A stretch of 64,000 nucleotides of DNA from Bradyrhizobium sp. 200 (GCF_023100945.1 NZ_CP064689.1:434001-498000); one strand, 5' to 3'; positions 8,673 to 18,247 are shown, counted from the stretch's first letter. The notes: generated by a model not told the origin, from the sequence alone. Translations and numbers: made by a program.

Positions 8673-9320
8673 ATGCCAATTGATTCATCCAAGTTCTTCG
8701 ATTCCATTCGCATCAAGCCCAACAAGCTGAGCGCGAAGCAGCAGGCGCAGGCGCGCGAGGAAGCCGCCATGTGCGAATGGGCGGGCTGCCAGAACAAGGG
8801 CCCGCACCGTGCGCCCAAGGGCCGGGAGAATTCCCGGGAGTATTGGCATTTCTGTCTTAATCACGTTCGCGAATACAACCAGTCCTACAATTTCTTCCAG
8901 GGCATGAATGCCGATGCCGTCGCGCGCTACCAGAAGGATGCGCTGACCGGCCATCGCCCGACCTGGAAGATGGGCGCCAACACCGCCGGCAAGAAGGGCA
9001 AGCAGGCCGCCGAGGATCTCGAAGGCGCCGCCGATCCGTTCAGCATGTTCTCCGAACTCAACGGCCGCGGCCGCTGGCGGCCCGGCCCGGGCGCGCAAGC
9101 CAAGGCCGAAACGCGCAAGGTGATGAATGCCGAGCGCAAGGCGCTGCAGGTGATGGGGCTCACCGCAGAAGCCACCCTGGAGGACGTCAAGGCGAAGTAC
9201 AAGGCGCTGGTCAAGCAGCATCACCCCGACGCAAATGGCGGCGACCGCTCCACCGAGGACCGCCTGATCGAGATCATCAAGGCGTATAATTATCTCAAGA
9301 CCGTGGTTCGCGGCGCGTAG
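8673..9320 (+). CDS. J-domain (DnaJ-like) protein with C-terminal J domain
   Basis: This 215-residue protein has its J domain at the C-terminus (about residues 155-212), with the signature HPD in KQHHPDANGGD near residue 184, so it can stimulate the ATPase of a DnaK. The N-terminal part carries a CEWAGCQNKG and FCLNHVREYN segment, possibly a metal-binding Cys/His site, that is typical of an alphaproteobacterial subfamily. It lacks the Gly/Phe and zinc-finger regions of DnaJ itself. The next gene in the conserved order is normally cobS; here a small membrane protein, two citrate-synthase genes and dedA lie between. Confidence 0.9.
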   Translation: MPIDSSKFFDSIRIKPNKLSAKQQAQAREEAAMCEWAGCQNKGPHRAPKGRENSREYWHFCLNHVREYNQSYNFFQGMNADAVARYQKDALTGHRPTWKMGANTAGKKGKQAAEDLEGAADPFSMFSELNGRGRWRPGPGAQAKAETRKVMNAERKALQVMGLTAEATLEDVKAKYKALVKQHHPDANGGDRSTEDRLIEIIKAYNYLKTVVRGA

Positions 9321-9364
9321 CTTCTTGGCCCATGTTGGCTCCATCCGGATTTCAAGGCTGGGTG

Positions 9365-9649
9365 ATGGACTCGAAACAAACGACCGCTTCAGGCCCCGAG
9401 CGGGAGTCGATAAGGCAGGTTATTTTCCGCCTAGCGCTGTTGCTTGCAAGCGCAGCGATTGTCGCAGTTGTGATGCAAGTCGCTTGGCGCGACTGGACGG
9501 TTTTCGCTCTCGGTTGGGCGGCGATATACTTTATGGGCGGAGCGCGATGGTTTCCGTGGGGGACCCCACTTCGAAAGGCATTCTCGATTGGCGTATTCGT
9601 GGGTATGTCCCTGCCGACGATCGAATGGGTCTATAAATTGAACCACTAA
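9365..9649 (+). CDS. Small membrane protein, 94 aa
   Basis: The protein starts MDSKQTTASGPERES and has two to three predicted membrane segments: IFRLALLLASAAIVAVVMQV, TVFALGWAAIYFMGG and a hydrophobic stretch near its end. The ATG at 9365 avoids a non-hydrophobic extension of the open frame. No family is recognised. It follows the J-domain gene by 44 bases. Confidence 0.55.
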   Translation: MDSKQTTASGPERESIRQVIFRLALLLASAAIVAVVMQVAWRDWTVFALGWAAIYFMGGARWFPWGTPLRKAFSIGVFVGMSLPTIEWVYKLNH

Positions 9650-9684
9650 CCTCCGGACTTTCAGCGCGGCGCGTAGCTAGCCCT

Positions 9685-9773
9685 GTAGCCCGGATGGAGC
9701 GCAGCGCAATCCGGGTCCTCTCATCCGCTGATCGACCGGTCCCGGATTACGCTTCGCTTCATCCGGGCCACGG
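9685..9773. repeat. Palindromic repeat, family A, copy 1
   Basis: The left arm GTAGCCCGGATGGAGCGCAG is answered by the right arm GCTTCGCTTCATCCGGGCCA, enclosing about 25 variable bases. It lies between convergent genes and can form a long hairpin. A second copy lies at 48747-48828, and a half-like piece (GCATCCGGGCTACG) occurs near 3046. Confidence 0.8.
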
Positions 9774-9780
9774 TTGCTGT

Positions 9781-10872
9781 TCACCCCGGCATCGGCCCGA
9801 TATACGCCGAGCTCGGCCGGATCAGCCGGCCGCCGCGCTGCTGCTCGCGGGCATGCGCGGTCCAGCCGGCGGCGCGGGCTACCGCGAAGATCGGCGTAAA
9901 TGCCTGCCGCGGGATTTTCAGCGCGTCGAGCAGGATGGCGGTGAAGAACTCCACATTGGTGTCGAGTGGGCGGTCCGGATTCTTTTTCCGCAACGCGCTG
10001 CGGATATAGGCCTCGACCTCGCCTGCGAACGGCAGGTCGGTGCCGTCACCGGCGAGTCGCTCAATCGCCTCCTTCAGCACGTCGGCGCGGGGATCGCGGA
10101 CGCGATAGACGCGGTGGCCGAATCCCATCAGCCGCTCGCCGCGGGCGAGCGCACTGTCGACCCACGGCTTGATGCGCTCGGTCGAGCCGATCGCATCCAG
10201 CATTTCCAGCACCGGTTCCGGCGCGCCGCCATGCAGCGGCCCGGTCAGCGCGCAGTAGCCGGCAGTGACGGCCGCGAACAAATCCGCCTGCGTCGAGGCC
10301 ACCACCCGCGTTGTGAAGGTCGACGCATTCATGCCGTGGTCGCACACCGTGACGAGATACGCGTCCAGCGCCGCCGCCTCGCGCGCGTTGGGTTTGCGGC
10401 CGAGCATCATCGACAGCGTGTCGGCGGCATGGCTCGCCGTCGGATCGGGTGCGACGGGGTCGTTGCCCTTCGCGCGCTGGACCAGGGCGCCGGCAATGAC
10501 CGGAAATGCGCCGACGATCGTGGCCTCGTGCGCAAGGCCCGCTTCCGCGCGCAGCCCTGCGATTGCCGCCCGGAAGCCGTCGACAATAGATAGGCCGCGC
10601 GTGATGCCGAGCAGGTCCGGCAACCGGGCGAAGGCGCGTTCGCGGCCCGCGCCGAGGGCGGCCCGCACCGCGGCTTCGCCGACCGGCTGGCCGGTTCCGC
10701 CGCTCCAGAGCCGGGCGGTTACGCCCTCAAAACCGGTCTTGCGGGCGAGGTCGCCGACCCGCTCGCCGGCGATGATCAGTTCGCCGCGCTCGCCATCGAC
10801 ATGGCTGAGCACGGTTTCGGCGGCGGGAATCCCGTCCAGGCCGATCGGGGTCTTCGAAAGCTGCATGTTCAT
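9781..10872 (-). CDS. Citrate synthase/methylcitrate synthase family protein
   Basis: A 363-residue citrate-synthase-fold enzyme expected to condense an acyl-CoA with oxaloacetate. The active-site loops are visible: His214 in GPLHGGAPE, and His253-Arg254 in GFGHRVYRVRDPRA. The usual catalytic Asp of NVDF is Glu308 (NVEFF), a conservative change I have seen in some subfamilies. A strong Shine-Dalgarno (AAAGGAGAG) precedes the ATG at 10872. It is divergent from a helix-turn-helix citrate synthase paralogue over 74 bases that contain an inverted repeat. It may serve a methylcitrate-like side pathway rather than the TCA cycle. Confidence 0.88.
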   Translation of the reverse strand: MNMQLSKTPIGLDGIPAAETVLSHVDGERGELIIAGERVGDLARKTGFEGVTARLWSGGTGQPVGEAAVRAALGAGRERAFARLPDLLGITRGLSIVDGFRAAIAGLRAEAGLAHEATIVGAFPVIAGALVQRAKGNDPVAPDPTASHAADTLSMMLGRKPNAREAAALDAYLVTVCDHGMNASTFTTRVVASTQADLFAAVTAGYCALTGPLHGGAPEPVLEMLDAIGSTERIKPWVDSALARGERLMGFGHRVYRVRDPRADVLKEAIERLAGDGTDLPFAGEVEAYIRSALRKKNPDRPLDTNVEFFTAILLDALKIPRQAFTPIFAVARAAGWTAHAREQQRGGRLIRPSSAYIGPMPG

Positions 10873-10917
10873 GAGGGCTCTCCTTTGCCTGCTGTCTAAG
10901 GTCGGGCCTCTCGACAG

Positions 10918-10946
10918 ATTGATTAATCTTGATTATGTAAATCAAT
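10918..10946. promoter_or_regulatory. Putative operator between divergent citrate-synthase genes
   Basis: The perfect inverted repeat ATTGATT-N15-AATCAAT sits in an A+T-rich patch and ends at the base before the ATG of the helix-turn-helix citrate synthase. It is the only obvious palindrome in the divergent region and is a natural binding site for that gene's own N-terminal DNA-binding domain. Binding is an inference. Confidence 0.5.
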
Positions 10947-12164
10947 ATGAAAAAATCCGCCGGCCTTTATCTCTCGGCCCGCGAGGCCTCCGCCGAACTC
11001 GCGATCTCGCAGGCAACGCTTTACGCCTATGTCAGCCGCGGGCTGATCCGCTCGGAGCCGTCGCAGGATTCGCGGAGCCATCGCTACCGGGCCGAGGACG
11101 TCCGCACGCTGAAGGAGCGTCGCACGCCGGCGCCCGAGCCTCGGGGCATGCGCAGTTTCGATGCCGATCTGCCTGTCATGGATTCGGCGGTCGCGACCAT
11201 CACCGAGGACGGGCCGATCTATCGCGGCGTCAATTGTGTCGACCTCGCCGAGCGCGACACGCTCGAACATGCCGCGACGCTGCTATGGGACGTCACCGGC
11301 GTCGATCCCTTCGAAGAGGACAATTGTCCCGTTGTGTCGGACGAGATGCGCGCCGTGGCCGAGGCTGCGCGCGGGGCCAATGCGATCGATCGCGCCGTTG
11401 CCGTGCTGGCGCTGGCCGCCAGCGCCGATCCGCGGGCGTTCACCCGCGCGCCCGAAGGCCGCGCCATGCTCGGCGGCCGCATCATGCGGCTCGTGGTCGC
11501 GACCATGCTGAACGCGAAATCTTCGGCAAGGCCGCTGCATTTGCAGATCGCGCGCGTCTGGGCGCCGGATGACAAGCACGCCGCCGATCTGATCCGCCGC
11601 GCGCTGGTGCTGCTGGCTGATCATGAACTGAACGCCTCGACCTTCACCGTACGCTGCGCGGCCTCGACCGGCTTGAATCTCTATGATGCGATCATTGCCG
11701 GCCTCGTCGCGCTGAAGGGTCCGAAGCACGGCGGCGCCGGCGTGCTGGCGGCGCAGCTTCTAAAAACGCTTGCCGATGGCGAGGTCGCTCCCGTCATTCG
11801 CGAACGCGTCGCGCTCGGTGAACGTTTCGCGGGCTTTGGTCATGGGGTCTACAAGCACGGCGATCCCCGCGCGCGGGCATTGCTCGAGGCGCTGGCACGC
11901 TCGGGCGCTGACTGCAAACTCACCCATGAAATCCCGGATCGTATCGCGGAGGCGACCGGCGAGTTCGTCAATATCGACTATGCGCTTGCGGTGCTGGTGC
12001 ACGCGCTCGGCCTGCCGCCCGGCCATGAACTGGTGCTGTTTTCCATGGCCCGCACGGTGGGGTGGATCGCGCATGCCTGCGAGCAATTGCAGCATGGCCG
12101 GTTGATCCGGCCCCGCGCCCGCTACGTCGGTCCGGCGCCCGGGCGCAGTCCCGGCCGGGCCTGA
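10947..12164 (+). CDS. Helix-turn-helix/citrate synthase fusion protein
   Basis: This 405-residue protein joins a MerR-like DNA-binding domain (about residues 8-58, with ISQATLYAYVSRGLI and HRYRAEDV) to a citrate-synthase domain (about 75-395). His261 (KHGGAG), His299 (GFGHGVYK) and Asp344 (NIDY) are kept, but the Arg normally following His299 is Gly300. Similar fusions are known as citrate synthase family proteins in Rhizobiales. The architecture suggests a regulator that senses acyl-CoA or oxaloacetate, or a self-regulating enzyme. There is little Shine-Dalgarno before the ATG, and the inverted repeat abuts it. The 3' end overlaps the convergent dedA-like gene by 43 bases. Confidence 0.88.
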   Translation: MKKSAGLYLSAREASAELAISQATLYAYVSRGLIRSEPSQDSRSHRYRAEDVRTLKERRTPAPEPRGMRSFDADLPVMDSAVATITEDGPIYRGVNCVDLAERDTLEHAATLLWDVTGVDPFEEDNCPVVSDEMRAVAEAARGANAIDRAVAVLALAASADPRAFTRAPEGRAMLGGRIMRLVVATMLNAKSSARPLHLQIARVWAPDDKHAADLIRRALVLLADHELNASTFTVRCAASTGLNLYDAIIAGLVALKGPKHGGAGVLAAQLLKTLADGEVAPVIRERVALGERFAGFGHGVYKHGDPRARALLEALARSGADCKLTHEIPDRIAEATGEFVNIDYALAVLVHALGLPPGHELVLFSMARTVGWIAHACEQLQHGRLIRPRARYVGPAPGRSPGRA

Positions 12165-12817
12165 TCCGAAGAGGCCTTTGCCTTTCCGATCCGGCGGCGG
12201 CGCAGCGTCCAGACGCCGAGCGCGATGATCGCCCCCGCGAACACGGATAGGATCCATAGATGTTTGCCGGCGCCATGGTGATGCGGCAAGCCGGCATATT
12301 CATGCAATGCCGAGACCGCGAGCACGCCGGGCAGCACATGGGCGAGCGCCCAGGCGAGTACCGCGGGAATATTGACGCCAAAGAAAACGACCGGCGGCAT
12401 CCCGAGCGCGCCCGCCGTCACCGGCACGAAAGCGCGGATCGGCGGCACAAAGCGCGCGAAAAATACCGCCAGCGTTCCCCAGCGGTGGAAGAACGCCTCG
12501 CTCTGCGCCATCACGCCCGGATATCTCGACATCGGCCAGGCGCCCAGAATTTCGCGTTGCGAGCGATGGCCGGCCCAGAACGCCGAGCCGTCGCCAAGCA
12601 CTGCGCCGGCGATCGCAGCCGCGAGCACGCCCCACAGCTTCAGTTCGCCGCCGGGCACCAGTGCACTCAGGGCAAGTATGATGGTCGAGCCCGGCACCAG
12701 CGCCCCCACTACCGGGATCGCCTCCAAAAGGGCCGCGAGAAATAGCGTCAGGTAGGCCAGCCATGGATGGGCCGAAACGAACGCAATCACGGGATCGAGG
12801 AATGAAGTCACAATCAT
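12122..12817 (-). CDS. DedA family membrane protein
   Basis: A 231-residue polytopic inner-membrane protein of the DedA/SNARE-associated family, whose members are proposed to flip lipids or couple to proton motive force. It has several hydrophobic segments, the reentrant-loop-like PVVGALVPGSTIILALSALV, and the family segments GDGSAFWAGH and FFARFVPPIRAFVPVTAGALGM. The C-terminal tail is basic. The last 43 bases overlap the 3' end of the fusion gene on the opposite strand. Confidence 0.9.
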   Translation of the reverse strand: MIVTSFLDPVIAFVSAHPWLAYLTLFLAALLEAIPVVGALVPGSTIILALSALVPGGELKLWGVLAAAIAGAVLGDGSAFWAGHRSQREILGAWPMSRYPGVMAQSEAFFHRWGTLAVFFARFVPPIRAFVPVTAGALGMPPVVFFGVNIPAVLAWALAHVLPGVLAVSALHEYAGLPHHHGAGKHLWILSVFAGAIIALGVWTLRRRRIGKAKASSDQARPGLRPGAGPT

Positions 12818-13113
12818 GCTGCCGGGTAGGTGGGTTGTCCGAACTCAGCTACCAAGCCCGGCCAGGGCTGAAAGTGCAGCAGACCCCCGGTTTCGAGCCC
12901 GGTGAGGTGGCCAAGCCGGCAAAAGTGCGGCGTGATTCGCAGGGCAGCCCTCCAAAAACCTGATACACGACCTATCTCAATGATAAGGCAACGGAACTTT
13001 GATTGCGCCGCGGGCTTCTGCCGGCCCTTGCTCTCTGCTAGGTTTGTATTAGCCCCCATCCGCAGCCATTCAACAGATCTGGTTTCGGGAACGCCCGGGA
13101 CCTCGGAGGATTG
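12818..13113. other. Intergenic region upstream of cobS
   Basis: About 300 bases separate the divergent dedA-like gene and cobS. No ORF, repeat or riboswitch is convincing. In particular I see no recognisable cobalamin-riboswitch box. A cobS Shine-Dalgarno (CGGAGGA) lies at its right end. Confidence 0.4.
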
Positions 13114-14112
13114 ATGACGACCGCCGCCATGAGCAAAGTTACGGAGCCTGCCGGTTTGCCCGATATGAAGGTGTCGGTCCGGCAGGTTTTCGGTATCGAT
13201 AGCGATCTCGAAGTGCCGGCCTATTCCGAAGTCGACCCGCACGTACCGGAAGTCGATTCGGATTACCGCTTCGACCGTGCCACCACGCTCGCGATTCTCG
13301 CCGGTTTCGCCAAGAACCGCCGCGTCATGGTTACCGGCTATCACGGCACCGGCAAATCGACCCATATCGAGCAGGTCGCCGCAAGGCTGAACTGGCCCTG
13401 CGTGCGCGTCAACCTCGACAGCCACATCAGCCGTATCGATCTGGTCGGCAAGGACTCGATCGTCGTCAGGGAAGGCAAGCAGGTCACCGAATTCCGCGAC
13501 GGCATTCTGCCGTGGGCGCTGCAGCACAACATCGCGCTGGTATTCGACGAATACGACGCGGGCCGCCCGGACGTGATGTTCGTGATTCAGCGCGTGCTGG
13601 AGGTGTCCGGCCGCCTGACGCTCTTGGACCAGAACAAGGTGATCAAGCCGCACCCGTCGTTCCGCCTGTTCTCGACCGCCAACACGGTCGGCCTCGGCGA
13701 TACCTCGGGCCTCTATCACGGCACCCAGCAGATCAACCAGGGCCAGATGGACCGCTGGTCGATCGTCACCACGCTGAACTATCTGGCGCATGACGAAGAA
13801 GTCGAAATCGTGCTGGCCAAGGCGCATCATTACCGCACGCAGGAAGGCCGCGACATCGTCAACAAGATGGTGCGGCTTGCCGATCTCACCCGCAACGCGT
13901 TCGCCAATGGCGATTTGTCGACGGTGATGAGCCCGCGCACGGTGATCACCTGGGCCGAGAACTCCGAGATCTTCGGCGACATCGGCTTTGCCTTCCGCGT
14001 CACCTTCCTCAACAAGTGTGACGAACTGGAGCGGCCGCTGGTGGCGGAATTCTACCAGCGCTGCTTCAATGCGGAACTGCCCGAGAGTTCGGTGAACGTG
14101 GCGCTGTCCTAA
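13114..14112 (+). CDS. cobS: Cobaltochelatase subunit CobS
   Basis: CobS is the AAA+ ATPase subunit of aerobic cobaltochelatase and, with CobT and CobN, inserts cobalt into hydrogenobyrinic acid a,c-diamide in vitamin B12 synthesis. The 332 residues carry Walker [10 protein letters not shown] (about 75-83), Walker [11 protein letters not shown] (about 141-150) and a sensor region [17 protein letters not shown] 13114 follows CGGAGGATTG and gives the family N-terminus. cobT follows after a palindromic repeat. cobN is not in this window. Confidence 0.96.
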   Translation: MTTAAMSKVTEPAGLPDMKVSVRQVFGIDSDLEVPAYSEVDPHVPEVDSDYRFDRATTLAILAGFAKNRRVMVTGYHGTGKSTHIEQVAARLNWPCVRVNLDSHISRIDLVGKDSIVVREGKQVTEFRDGILPWALQHNIALVFDEYDAGRPDVMFVIQRVLEVSGRLTLLDQNKVIKPHPSFRLFSTANTVGLGDTSGLYHGTQQINQGQMDRWSIVTTLNYLAHDEEVEIVLAKAHHYRTQEGRDIVNKMVRLADLTRNAFANGDLSTVMSPRTVITWAENSEIFGDIGFAFRVTFLNKCDELERPLVAEFYQRCFNAELPESSVNVALS

Positions 14113-14113
14113 T

Positions 14114-14230
14114 GTCGTCCCCGCGTACGCGGGGACCCATACGCCGCGGCCCTTCGGTAAAGTGATGGTGTTAGAGATCGGGAAATAACGACCGCTGGTG
14201 ATTATGGGTCCCTGCGTTCGCAGGGACGAC
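14114..14230. repeat. Palindromic repeat, family B, copy 1
   Basis: The left arm GTCGTCCCCGCGTACGCGGG and the right arm CCTGCGTTCGCAGGGACGAC flank about 65 bases, with an inner CCCATA / TATGGG pair. Each arm also contains its own small hairpin. This copy lies inside the cobS-cobT operon, ending 16 bases before the cobT ATG. The other copy is at 22753-22874. Confidence 0.8.
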
Positions 14231-14246
14231 GGCGGTGAAGGTGGTC

Positions 14247-16151
14247 ATGACGACATCCAACTCCAAATTCCGCATCGGATCCAAGGAAGCACCAACCGAG
14301 CCGTTCAAGCGCGCGGTGACCTCATGCCTGCGCGCGATCGCAAAGGCGCCCGAACTGGAAGTGACGTTCGCGGCTGAGCGTCCGGGTCTCGCACCGGGCA
14401 AGGCGCGGTTGCCGGAGCCGGCCCGAAAGATGACCAAGCGCGATGCGGCCATCGTGCGCGGCCACTCCGACTCGATCGCGCTGAAGCTCGCCTGTCACGA
14501 TCCCAAGGTGCACCGCAAGCTGATGCCGGGAAATCCGCAGGCGCGCGGCGTGTTCGAGGCGGTGGAGCAGGCGCGCGTCGAAGCGATCGGCTCGCGCCGG
14601 ATGGCGGGCGTGGCGAAAAACCTGACCGCAATGCTCGACGATCACTTTCATCGCGGCAAATATGACGAGATCACAGACCGCGCCGATGCGCCGCTGTCGG
14701 ATGCGCTGGCGATGCTGGTGCGCGAACGGCTGACGGGACTGGCGCCGCCAGCGGCTGCCAGGAAGATGGTCGACCTCTGGCGGCCGGTGCTGGAAGACAA
14801 GATCGGCGCCCGGCTCGACAAGCTCAGCCGCGTCACCGAGGACCAGGTGAAGTTCGGCGATCTCGTGCACGACCTCTTGTCGGCGCTCGATCTCGGCGAC
14901 GACCGCGATGCCGACGCCGATGATGACGAGAACGACGACGAGAATCAGGACGGCGAGAGCGACCAGTCCGGCGCCGAGGGCTCGCCCGATAGCGACTCCG
15001 CGCAGGAAATGAGCGCCGACCAGGCGCAGGCTTCCACCGACGAAATGTCTGAGAGTGCGATGGAGAGCGCGCAGGCCTCCACGTCGGACACCTTCGACGA
15101 CGGCGAGCTCGGCGACGACGAGACGCCGGGCGAGGCGACGCGGCCGAATACCCGCGGCGCCAACGAGCCGCGCGGGCCGGAATATCACGCGTTCGCGCCG
15201 AAATTCGACGAGGTGATCGCGGCCGAAGATCTATGCGACCATGACGAGCTGGAACGCCTGCGCTCCTATCTCGACAAGCAGCTCGCGCATCTGCAGGGTA
15301 TCGTCGCGCGGCTCGCCAACCGGCTGCAACGCCGCCTGATGGCGCAGCAGAACCGCGCCTGGGAGTTCGACCTCGAGGAAGGCATTCTCGATCCCGCACG
15401 TCTCTCGCGCGTGGTCACCGATCCCTATCATCCGCTGTCCTTCATGCACGAGAAGGAAGCGACCTTCCGCGATACCGTGGTGACGCTGCTGCTCGACAAT
15501 TCCGGTTCGATGCGCGGCCGCCCGATCACGGTGGCGGCGACCTGTGCCGATATTCTTGCGCGCACGCTGGAGCGTTGCGGCGTCAAGGTCGAAATTCTGG
15601 GCTTCACCACCCGCGCCTGGAAAGGCGGGCAGTCGCGCGAGGCGTGGCTTGCCGCCGGCAAGCCGGCCAATCCCGGCCGGCTCAACGATCTCCGCCACAT
15701 CATCTACAAATCCGCCGATGCGCCGTGGCGGCGCTCGCGCAAGAATTTGGGCTTGATGATGCGCGAGGGTCTCTTGAAGGAAAACATCGACGGCGAGGCG
15801 CTGGACTGGGCGCACAAGCGGCTGCTCGGCCGGGCCGAGCAGCGCAAGATCCTGATGATGATTTCGGACGGCGCGCCGGTCGACGATTCCACGCTGTCGG
15901 TCAATCCCGGCAATTACCTCGAGCGGCATCTGCGCCACATCATCGAGGAGATCGAGACCCGTTCGCCGGTCGAACTGATCGCGATCGGCATCGGTCACGA
16001 CGTCACGCGGTACTACCGCCGTGCGGTCACCATCGTCGATGCCGAGGAACTCGGCGGCGCCATCACCGAAAAACTCGCCGAATTGTTCAGCGAGACCCAA
16101 GGCGCCGCGCCCACCTCGGGCCACCACCGGCCGCGCCGCCTGCACTCGTGA
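14247..16151 (+). CDS. cobT: Cobaltochelatase subunit CobT
   Basis: CobT is the von Willebrand A-domain subunit of aerobic cobaltochelatase and forms a chaperone-like complex with CobS that drives CobN. The 634 residues have a conserved N-terminal domain, a very acidic linker (about residues 210-310, runs of Asp, Glu and Asn) and a C-terminal VWA domain whose MIDAS motif [11 protein letters not shown] lies near residue 415. ATG 14247 is preferred over GTG 14235. The preceding repeat leaves only a weak GGTGAAGG-like ribosome site. It is in an operon with cobS. Confidence 0.95.
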   Translation: MTTSNSKFRIGSKEAPTEPFKRAVTSCLRAIAKAPELEVTFAAERPGLAPGKARLPEPARKMTKRDAAIVRGHSDSIALKLACHDPKVHRKLMPGNPQARGVFEAVEQARVEAIGSRRMAGVAKNLTAMLDDHFHRGKYDEITDRADAPLSDALAMLVRERLTGLAPPAAARKMVDLWRPVLEDKIGARLDKLSRVTEDQVKFGDLVHDLLSALDLGDDRDADADDDENDDENQDGESDQSGAEGSPDSDSAQEMSADQAQASTDEMSESAMESAQASTSDTFDDGELGDDETPGEATRPNTRGANEPRGPEYHAFAPKFDEVIAAEDLCDHDELERLRSYLDKQLAHLQGIVARLANRLQRRLMAQQNRAWEFDLEEGILDPARLSRVVTDPYHPLSFMHEKEATFRDTVVTLLLDNSGSMRGRPITVAATCADILARTLERCGVKVEILGFTTRAWKGGQSREAWLAAGKPANPGRLNDLRHIIYKSADAPWRRSRKNLGLMMREGLLKENIDGEALDWAHKRLLGRAEQRKILMMISDGAPVDDSTLSVNPGNYLERHLRHIIEEIETRSPVELIAIGIGHDVTRYYRRAVTIVDAEELGGAITEKLAELFSETQGAAPTSGHHRPRRLHS

Positions 16152-16155
16152 GCAT

Positions 16156-17226
16156 ATGCGCCCGCCCATAGGCCGCCGCCGGCTTTTGCAATATGCCGCG
16201 GCGGCGCTTTCGGCGGCGGCTGTCCCTGCGGCGGCGCTGGCACAAACGGCCGTTCAGCGGCCCCCGAAACAGACCGTTCCCGACGAATTCTCCGTCACGG
16301 CGCCGGTTTCGATCGAGGTCAATGCCCGGCCGCTGCCCTCGTTCGACACCCGCGACCGGTCGCGTGTGCGATTTGGCGAGCTCGAATATCGCAGCGGGCT
16401 CATTCTGACCTCGCGGTTTCGCGGCTTCGGCGGCTTGTCGGGTCTTCGCCTTGATGCAAAGGGCGAGCGCTTCATTGCGATCAGCGACAAGGGAGGCTGG
16501 TTCACCGGCCGCATTGTCTACAAGGGCCGCGAGATGACCGGGCTTGACGACGTCGAGGCCTCGCCGGTGCTCGGTCCCGACGGCAAGCCGATCACCTCGC
16601 GCGGCTGGTTCGATACCGAGGCGCTCGCGCTCGATGGCTCGCTGGTCTATGTCGGTCTCGAACGCGTCAATCAGATACTGCGCTTCGACTTCGCCAAGGG
16701 ATTTACGCGCGCGCATGGCGAATTGATTCAGTTGCCGCTGGGCGTGCGCAAGCTGCCCTACAACAAGGGAATCGAGGCGCTTGTCGTGGTGCCGAAGGGC
16801 TTGCCGCTGGCGGGAACGCTGATCGCGATCTCGGAACGCGGGCTCGATGCGCAGGGCAACATCACAGCCTTCCTGATCGGCGGCAAGTCGCTGGGGCTGT
16901 TCAGCATTCGCCGCACCGACAATTTCGACATCAGCGATGCGGTGCTGCTGCCGTCCGGCGGAATGTTGCTGCTGGAACGCAAATTCTCCTGGCTCGGCGG
17001 GATCGGCATCCGCATCCGCCGCATTGCGCTTGCTTCCATAGGCCCCGGCGCTGTCATCGACGGGCCTTCGCTCTTCGAGGCCGATCTCGGCAACGAAATC
17101 GACAACATGGAAGGCATCGACGTTCACGTCACGCCGGAGGGCGACACGGTGCTGACGCTGGTCTCCGACGATAATTTTTCGATGGTCCAGCGCAATCTGC
17201 TGCTGCAATTCACGCTGGTAGAGTGA
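16156..17226 (+). CDS. Exported phytase-like/esterase-like domain protein
   Basis: A 356-residue protein with a twin-arginine-like signal (PIGRRRLLQYAAAALSAAA, Ala-rich, cleavage near ALAQ). The mature part matches the esterase-like activity of phytase family: FGGLSGLRLDAKGERFIAIS, GWFDTEALALDG, NKGIEALVVVP and EIDNMEGIDVHVTPEG are typical propeller-blade segments. The start ATG 16156 lies four bases after the cobT stop, so it may be cotranscribed, though no link to B12 synthesis is known to me. The substrate is unknown. Confidence 0.85.
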   Translation: MRPPIGRRRLLQYAAAALSAAAVPAAALAQTAVQRPPKQTVPDEFSVTAPVSIEVNARPLPSFDTRDRSRVRFGELEYRSGLILTSRFRGFGGLSGLRLDAKGERFIAISDKGGWFTGRIVYKGREMTGLDDVEASPVLGPDGKPITSRGWFDTEALALDGSLVYVGLERVNQILRFDFAKGFTRAHGELIQLPLGVRKLPYNKGIEALVVVPKGLPLAGTLIAISERGLDAQGNITAFLIGGKSLGLFSIRRTDNFDISDAVLLPSGGMLLLERKFSWLGGIGIRIRRIALASIGPGAVIDGPSLFEADLGNEIDNMEGIDVHVTPEGDTVLTLVSDDNFSMVQRNLLLQFTLVE

Positions 17227-17284
17227 GCGGGCGAATAGCGGAACGGTTCTTGCAACGCTCCGGGCGATGAACCGGAGTTTTTTG

Positions 17285-18247
17285 ATGTACAAGTCCCTTC
17301 GCGTTATTTGCGTCCTGACCGGCCTTTTTGCCGTCACCGCCGCGCAGGCTGAAAACTGGCCGTCGCGGCTGATCAAGGCGACCATTCCGTTCGGCGCCGG
17401 CAGCGCGGCCGACGTGGTGCCGCGGCTGGTGTTCGAACGTATCTCTGCCGAACTCGGCCAGCCGATCGTGATCGAAAACCGCGTCGGCGCCGGCGGGGCG
17501 CTCGGTTCGGCGCTGGTCGCGAAAGCCGAGCCCGATGGCTACAGCATTCTGGCCCAGTCGTCGGCGCTGGCGATTGCGCCGGCGATTTTTCCGAGCGCGA
17601 CCTTCGACGCCACGCGCGATCTCGCCTCGGTACTGATGATCGGATCCAGCGCCAATGTGATGATCGTGCCGAACGCGCGGCCGTGGAAGACCGTCCAGGA
17701 CTTCATAGCCGACGCCAAGGCCAAACCCGGCTCGATCTCGTACGGTTCGGTCGGCATCGGCAGCGCTGTGCATATCAGCACTGAAAAATTCCGCTTTGCT
17801 GCAGGCATCGAGGCGACGCATGTGCCCTATCGCGCAGGTCCGGAAGTGATCGCCGACATCATCGGCGGGCGGATCGACCTGTATTTCTGCCCGCTTTCGA
17901 CCGCGCTGCCCCTGATCCGCGACGGCCAGGTGCGCGCGCTGGTGGTTTCGACGGCAAAACGTGTCGCCGATCTGCCCGACGTGCCGACGCCGGTTGAGAT
18001 CGGATTGAAGGACGCTGACAGCGCGATCTGGTTCGGCGTGTTCGTGCCTGCGAAGACGCCGCGCGACATCGTCGAGCGGCTGCATGCGGCCGGCGCGAAA
18101 GTGCTGACCGATCCGGCCATGCGGGCGAGCCTGACGAAACTTGGCATCGAACCGATGCCGATGAAGCCGGCCGAGATGGACGAGCTCTTGAAGCGCGAGA
18201 CGGCGGCCAATCTGGAGCTGATCAAGGCCGCAGGCATCAAGCCGTAG
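17285..18247 (+). CDS. Bug/TctC-family tripartite tricarboxylate transporter substrate-binding protein
   Basis: A periplasmic binding protein of the Bug family: signal peptide (residues 1-22, ending AAQA), then WPSRLIKATIPFGAGSAADV and PIVIENRVGAGGALGSALVA, the typical ligand-site segments. ATG 17285, preceded by GGAG, gives 320 residues; ATG 17267 is possible. No TctA or TctB membrane subunit is adjacent, as is common for Bug proteins, so the ligand (usually a carboxylate) cannot be inferred. Confidence 0.92.
   Translation: MYKSLRVICVLTGLFAVTAAQAENWPSRLIKATIPFGAGSAADVVPRLVFERISAELGQPIVIENRVGAGGALGSALVAKAEPDGYSILAQSSALAIAPAIFPSATFDATRDLASVLMIGSSANVMIVPNARPWKTVQDFIADAKAKPGSISYGSVGIGSAVHISTEKFRFAAGIEATHVPYRAGPEVIADIIGGRIDLYFCPLSTALPLIRDGQVRALVVSTAKRVADLPDVPTPVEIGLKDADSAIWFGVFVPAKTPRDIVERLHAAGAKVLTDPAMRASLTKLGIEPMPMKPAEMDELLKRETAANLELIKAAGIKP

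Noticed and set aside
12818..13113. Possible cobalamin riboswitch upstream of cobS
   Set aside because: I could not find a recognisable B12-box-like conserved core in this interval.
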